From Thermophagus sp052400625 (GTDB lineage: Bacteria; Bacteroidota; Bacteroidia; Bacteroidales; Marinilabiliaceae): DNA of 64,000 bases. Made by a program: the position numbers and the translations under genes. How positions within the stretch are numbered: position 1 is the stretch's first letter; each line of letters begins with the position of its first letter. The stretch is taken from the NCBI GenBank assembly GCA_052400625.1, contig JBQTGH010000002.1; one strand, 5' to 3'. The notes beneath the pieces are model-generated. The model had not been told where the DNA came from. It was given only the letters and a program-made list of their open reading frames with translations, and ran no database searches. Positions 60,997 to 64,000 of the stretch are shown here, piece by piece.

Positions 60997-61420
60997 ATCG
61001 GAGATAATAAAAGATGCTTTTAATAAGCTTTTTAATGAAAGAACTCCTGAAGAACATCTGGCATCCGAAGCCAGACTTCTAAGCTTCAGATTTCTGGATA
61101 TCATCGAGCGTAAATATAAACAAGAAGGATTGAGCCGGAAGGAGCTCGCCATGAAGGTGGGAACTTCCCCGTCATACATAACACAACTTTTCAGAGGAGA
61201 TAAACTTCTTAACCTTCCCATGCTGGCCAGGTTAAAACAAGCGCTCAATATTGAATTTGAAATCAAAGAGGAAGCCTCTTATGAAGACCAAGTAAAAAAT
61301 TACCAAACACCGGTCTCCGATGGAAAAGGCTTTTGGGTTTATAAACCTTTTTCAACTCCAAACTACAATGAAGCGGAAAAAATTCCGAATTGCTTTCATG
61401 ACGAAGAATGTGTTGCTTAA
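60977..61420 (+). CDS. XRE family antitoxin with C-terminal aromatic tail
   Basis: About 147 residues from ATG 60977, which lies inside the toxin gene; a TTG at 60959 would add six residues. An N-terminal region (KSEIIKDAFNKLFNERTPEE) precedes an XRE helix-turn-helix (GLSRKELAMKVGTSPSYITQ, LFRGDKLLNLPMLARLKQAL). After the domain comes a roughly 50-residue tail with aromatic residues (KGFWVYKPFSTPNYNEAEKI, CFHDEECVA). In HigA-type antitoxins of TAC systems such a tail is the chaperone-addiction region bound by SecB-like proteins. It would repress its operon and neutralise the toxin. Confidence 0.75.
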   Translation: MNSSLNKSEIIKDAFNKLFNERTPEEHLASEARLLSFRFLDIIERKYKQEGLSRKELAMKVGTSPSYITQLFRGDKLLNLPMLARLKQALNIEFEIKEEASYEDQVKNYQTPVSDGKGFWVYKPFSTPNYNEAEKIPNCFHDEECVA

Positions 61421-61432
61421 AAAAACAGGAAT

Positions 61433-61879
61433 ATGTTAGCAAAACCATCAGAAATCCAATTGCAAAATTTTGCGGTGTTGCAATCCCATTTCAACTACAC
61501 ACCCCCAAAGAAATTTCCAAAATATTTGAAAAAACTCTTTGATGATTATGAAATTGATATTGATTTTGCCCACCACCCAATAGAGAATGGAGCCATACAG
61601 GTGTTTACGAAAATTTCTATCAATAATGGAGGTAATACCCTTCCCGGTTATAGTCTTTTTATTGAAGGTGCAGGAATATTTTTTATTGAAGAAAAAGAAG
61701 GTATTGAGATCAGTGAAAGAAATAATCTGAAATTTTATTCAACTGTAAGTATTTTGATAGGTTACCTACGAAATTCGTTATCCAATATGACCGCCTCAGC
61801 CCCTCTTGGACCATATCTATTACCACCAATTGACCTAAAAAATTTATTTAAGCAAAAGAACCAAACCACCCAATTATAA
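61433..61879 (+). CDS. SecB-like chaperone of the TAC module
   Basis: A 148-residue acidic-to-neutral protein 12 bases after the antitoxin gene. It aligns by eye with SecB: SLFIEGAGIFFIEEKEGIEI (SecB GGIFSI strand), VSILIGYLRNSLSNMTASAP (SecB ILFPYARECITSMV helix) and PYLLPPIDLKNLFKQK (SecB LAPVNFDALF). SecB-like proteins in toxin-antitoxin loci hold the unstable antitoxin so that it can fold. Canonical SecB is absent from most Bacteroidota, so export use seems unlikely. The SecB relation is firm; the TAC role is inferred from the operon. Confidence 0.78.
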   Translation: MLAKPSEIQLQNFAVLQSHFNYTPPKKFPKYLKKLFDDYEIDIDFAHHPIENGAIQVFTKISINNGGNTLPGYSLFIEGAGIFFIEEKEGIEISERNNLKFYSTVSILIGYLRNSLSNMTASAPLGPYLLPPIDLKNLFKQKNQTTQL

Positions 61880-62067
61880 CAAAGTAGGAAATTCATATTC
61901 TCTCATTACGATCAGGAATGAATTAATCCATAAGAAAGGAATGTTTCGCCAACGGTTTCTTGAGAGTACTTATAAGGTGAATTAAAGCCGGGAAACAGTA
62001 AAGGACTATCGGAATTTGAAAGCTTTTCCCCGTCATTTCAACCCCCACCCCGGCTATCGAGCCTCAC

Positions 62068-62412
62068 TCCTGCTTGTCTTTCGCCCGTCCTGGCGTTATA
62101 TTACCTGTCCTGGCGCGCTTTGACCCGAGCTGGCGAGTAATAAAGGTGCGCTGGCGAAGGAGGTCCCCTTCCTGCCAATGAGATGGTTGTCCTGCCGGGG
62201 TGTGGAGCCGTCCTGCCGAACCATTACCCCTTCCTGCCGGGGTGGTGAGGTGCGCTGGCGGGCAGGAAGGGGCAACATCCTGCCAGTGCCACCCCATGCA
62301 CCGGCAGGAGAGCACAATGTACTGGCAGGAACACCCACCACATGGCCGGAGGGTGCCAGACTACTGCCAGCGCCTGCTAAAGGATCGGCAGGAACACCCC
62401 CTATTCTGACAG
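62068..62412. repeat. Degenerate 20-22-bp-period array with CTGSCR core, about 17 units
   Basis: A six-base core (CTGGCG, CTGCCG, CTGCCA or its inverse CGGCAG) starts at 62070, 62090, 62110, 62130, 62151, 62172, 62192, 62213, 62234, 62255, 62280, 62302, 62322, 62344, 62364, 62386 and 62406. Steps are 20-22 bases, with one of 25. Linkers of about 14 bases vary. The core orientation changes from CTGGCG early to CTGCCG in the middle and CGGCAG late. The GC content is well above the rest of the window. Confidence 0.85.
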
Positions 62413-62483
62413 CCCATGTTGAGGCCATCCCCGCCTCATCAGAGACGCACCGGGAGAAGATGCACCCCATCTTGCCCAAAACC

Positions 62484-62525
62484 AAAAAAGAAGGGGAAGA
62501 CGACCTTTTCGTCATCTTCCCCTTC
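62484..62525 (-). terminator. Terminator of the 62559-63260 gene
   Basis: A 14-bp stem GAAGGGGAAGACGA pairs with TCGTCATCTTCCCCTTC (one bulge), and the minus-strand tail is TTTTTT. It lies between the gene and the array, so the array is probably outside that transcript. Confidence 0.85.
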
Positions 62526-62558
62526 AGAGAACCCTTCTTTCCCCCAAATGAACGCTGC

Positions 62559-63260
62559 TTATTTCCGATTGTAACGACTATAATACCCCTGCAGTCGCTT
62601 CTTATCCTTTCGGAAGAGATACTTACCGCATGCTTTCACCTCATCCACATCCCGCTTCAGGAGGGTATACATGCGATCACGCATCCGCTTGTTCTGATTT
62701 TCCTCAAATTTCTCTCCATTGGCCCGTGCCCTTAAATCGGCCATCTCATCAGAAAGAAGGGCGCCCTTTTCCCAAAAAGATTCATCTTTGCCAATCGCTC
62801 TGATTAACGTTTCATTTTCTCTTGCCAGAACAGCGGCATCATTCAGGTCCTGAATCATATCGGCATGTCCGTATCCTTCTGCAATCATTGAGACCTTTTC
62901 CAACAGATCATCGCGTTGGCGAAACGCATAGCGCATAGTTGCCAGCATTTCGTCGCGATACTCATACGCCTCGGGCGATCTTTCTTTCCATTCCAGTTCG
63001 GCCTCATCCCGTTCCCTCATCTCTTTCATCCAGATGGATTGGGCTTCCCGCAAGGCCCCGGCTTTGGATGGAATACCCTCAATGATCCCTTCGGGCAATC
63101 CGGCTGCCAACAGTTTTTCTTTGTCTTTTTCGGCCCATTTGGCCAGATCTTCGGCTTCCTGAATATAAATGCCCACCGGCATGTAGGGAACCTTAACATC
63201 TGCATCATTAATGGCTAAGGCATCCTCTTTGTGCAAGTCAAAATCAGTACTGTGAGGCAT
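62559..63260 (-). CDS. Unrecognised charged helical protein beside the array
   Basis: A 233-residue soluble protein from ATG 63260 (MPHSTDFDLHKEDALAINDA). It is rich in Glu, Asp, Lys and Arg and almost all helix by composition: GALREAQSIWMKEMRERDEA, ELEWKERSPEAYEYRDEMLA, MRYAFRQRDDLLEKVSMIAE and YGHADMIQDLNDAAVLAREN. The tail is basic (RMYTLLKRDVDEVKACGKYL, FRKDKKRLQGYYSRYNRK). No signal peptide, span or catalytic motif is seen. It has the feel of a lineage-specific, multi-copy Bacteroidota family, but I can give no function. The basic end could bind nucleic acid. Confidence 0.7.
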   Translation of the reverse strand: MPHSTDFDLHKEDALAINDADVKVPYMPVGIYIQEAEDLAKWAEKDKEKLLAAGLPEGIIEGIPSKAGALREAQSIWMKEMRERDEAELEWKERSPEAYEYRDEMLATMRYAFRQRDDLLEKVSMIAEGYGHADMIQDLNDAAVLARENETLIRAIGKDESFWEKGALLSDEMADLRARANGEKFEENQNKRMRDRMYTLLKRDVDEVKACGKYLFRKDKKRLQGYYSRYNRK

Positions 63261-63623
63261 ACGCGAAAATTTTTTTGAAAAACCTCAATCCTGCCGACGC
63301 ATTCTAACAGAATTGAAATCTAAATTTTCACCCGGCATAAAAAAGCTGAGTTCCGGAATGGGTCTGCAGGTTTTCGGTTTTCTGGTTAGACATTGGTTTT
63401 TACAGATGAACGGAACTCAATCCAATGAAACGATGCATTCAACAGTCCCGATGGACCGGAACACGTTTGTAGTCCAAATTTAATATCAATACAATATTAA
63501 TGTCAAGTATTTTTTGTCAAAAAAATTCATACTACTGATAAGCAGATCATGCAAAGTGCTACTTTACTGCAATCGCCTACAAGAATATCATCAACATTAT
63601 GGAGTTATCCCCACTCGACAACA
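63261..63623. other. Intergenic region upstream of the 62559 gene
   Basis: About 360 bases between the stop of the TauE gene and the ATG at 63260, both on the minus strand. It holds a nine-base inverted repeat TGAGTTCCG (63347-63355) and CGGAACTCA (63411-63419). It also has a single TCCTGCCG at about 63289, the core word of the array. No promoter match was seen. Confidence 0.4.
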
Positions 63624-64000
63624 TCAAATAGCGGTGATCACAATACCGATTCCGAAAAGGGCAAGAGCCAGTGCATACCAGAAACGAACCTTATCTTCGA
63701 ACCGGTCGGTTTTGACGCGGGCCAAACGACGAGGCCCCAGGAGTGCTCCCAATAGGGTTCCGCCGGTGAGAAATAAAATAAGGGTCATGTCAATTCGGCC
63801 AACCAAGAGGTGTGCACCAAGGGCAGAAAAGGTATTGGTCGTAACCACAAGCAGAGACGTCCCTGCCACAATTTTCAAGGGCAACTGAAGCGCCAGGAGC
63901 CCTGCCAGTACGGGAGCCGTTCCGCTGGTTCCAAACATGCCGGTGACAATACCTGCCAGAAAGCCGTACACAGCGCTCTGAGCCCTCTTGCCCTGGAAGA
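63624..64000 (-). CDS. TauE/SafE family exporter, 5' end outside the window
   Basis: The minus-strand frame is open to the right edge (126 residues visible). It carries the second TauE/SafE repeat: VYGFLAGIVTGMFGTSGTAP, VLAGLLALQLPLKIVAGTSL, LVVTTNTFSALGAHLLVGRI, MTLILFLTGGTLLGALLGPR and a final span FWYALALALFGIGIVITAI. Family members export sulfite or organosulfonates. An internal GTG at 63971 is not the start, since hydrophilic codons continue upstream. It ends before the charged-protein gene on the same strand. Confidence 0.8.
   Translation of the reverse strand, partial: FQGKRAQSAVYGFLAGIVTGMFGTSGTAPVLAGLLALQLPLKIVAGTSLLVVTTNTFSALGAHLLVGRIDMTLILFLTGGTLLGALLGPRRLARVKTDRFEDKVRFWYALALALFGIGIVITAI

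Larger units (their letters stand above)
61880..62558. other. Accessory intergenic region holding the array
   Basis: About 680 bases between the SecB-like gene and the convergent 62559 gene. Bases 61880-62067 are ordinary AT-rich sequence without a clear terminator. Bases 62068-62412 are a GC-rich periodic array. Two overlapping long ORFs (62178-62735 plus, 62096-62515 minus) arise from the array and are not protein-like. Confidence 0.6.

Noticed and set aside
62068..62412. CRISPR array
   Set aside because: The conserved unit is only 6-9 bases, linkers are about 14 bases, core orientation changes, and no cas genes are near.
62096..62735. Protein-coding ORFs over the array on both strands
   Set aside because: They arise from GC-rich repeats. 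The 20/21/22/25-base steps break any seven-residue periodicity, and part of the plus ORF is antisense to the 62559 gene.

Overview
The window looks like a chromosomal segment of a Bacteroidota bacterium, most likely a marine member of the Marinilabiliales or Bacteroidales. This is an inference. It rests on Bacteroidota-restricted families (DUF6452, DUF6048, DUF4271, DUF4834, DUF6249), a type IX secretion (T9SS) C-terminal sorting domain, the three-subunit diheme sdhCAB order, lipoproteins with a Cys lipobox, and several promoters of the Bacteroidota form TTTG-N19-21-TAnnTTTG.

Region 1-24 kb is mostly housekeeping. It holds an M16 peptidase (cut by the left edge), DUF6452/DUF6048, a LOG-family nucleosidase, DUF4271-hemD, rnpA-yidD, two glycosyltransferases, sdhCAB, frr, a CPBP protease with tyrS and cvpA, and a GH3-deoxynucleoside kinase-AraC run convergent with an alkaline phosphatase. 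A decayed gene remnant follows.

Region 24-40.6 kb holds a giant alpha-2-macroglobulin lipoprotein with an intact thioester motif, a TatD nuclease, a TcdA-type E1 enzyme, a TauE/SafE exporter, an ECF sigma factor with a probable anti-sigma factor and a divergent DUF6249 gene, a DoxD-DoxA fusion, a GH78 rhamnosidase and a branched-chain aminotransferase.

Region 41-60 kb holds DUF4834, an S41 protease and dCMP deaminase, a LytS/LytT two-component pair, two DUF1566 paralogues, a metallo-beta-lactamase-fold protein, a peroxiredoxin lipoprotein, a 1363-residue LRR/Ig T9SS cargo protein, an ArsR regulator with an ArsP-like permease sharing an operator-like palindrome, tRNA-Leu(CAA), recO, and a class I aminotransferase homologue that has lost its PLP lysine.

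Region 60.2-64 kb is accessory. tRNA-Arg(CCT) is followed by a three-gene operon that reads as a toxin-antitoxin-chaperone (TAC) module: a RelE/HigB-like toxin, an XRE antitoxin with an aromatic tail, and a SecB-like chaperone. Next comes a GC-rich array of a 6-base core recurring every 20-22 bp about 17 times, then an unrecognised charged protein and a partial TauE/SafE exporter.

The main unexplained structure is in the DNA between genes. Three short-period arrays (20-23 bp) with quasi-palindromic cores lie downstream of plus-strand genes (32.6, 40.7 and 62.1 kb). Two copies of a 169-bp long-hairpin element flank the DUF4834-S41-deaminase block. A roughly 50-bp dispersed repeat occurs at 1.6, 29.9-30.1 and 58.6 kb. 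Database-level family names were assigned by reading the proteins, without any search.
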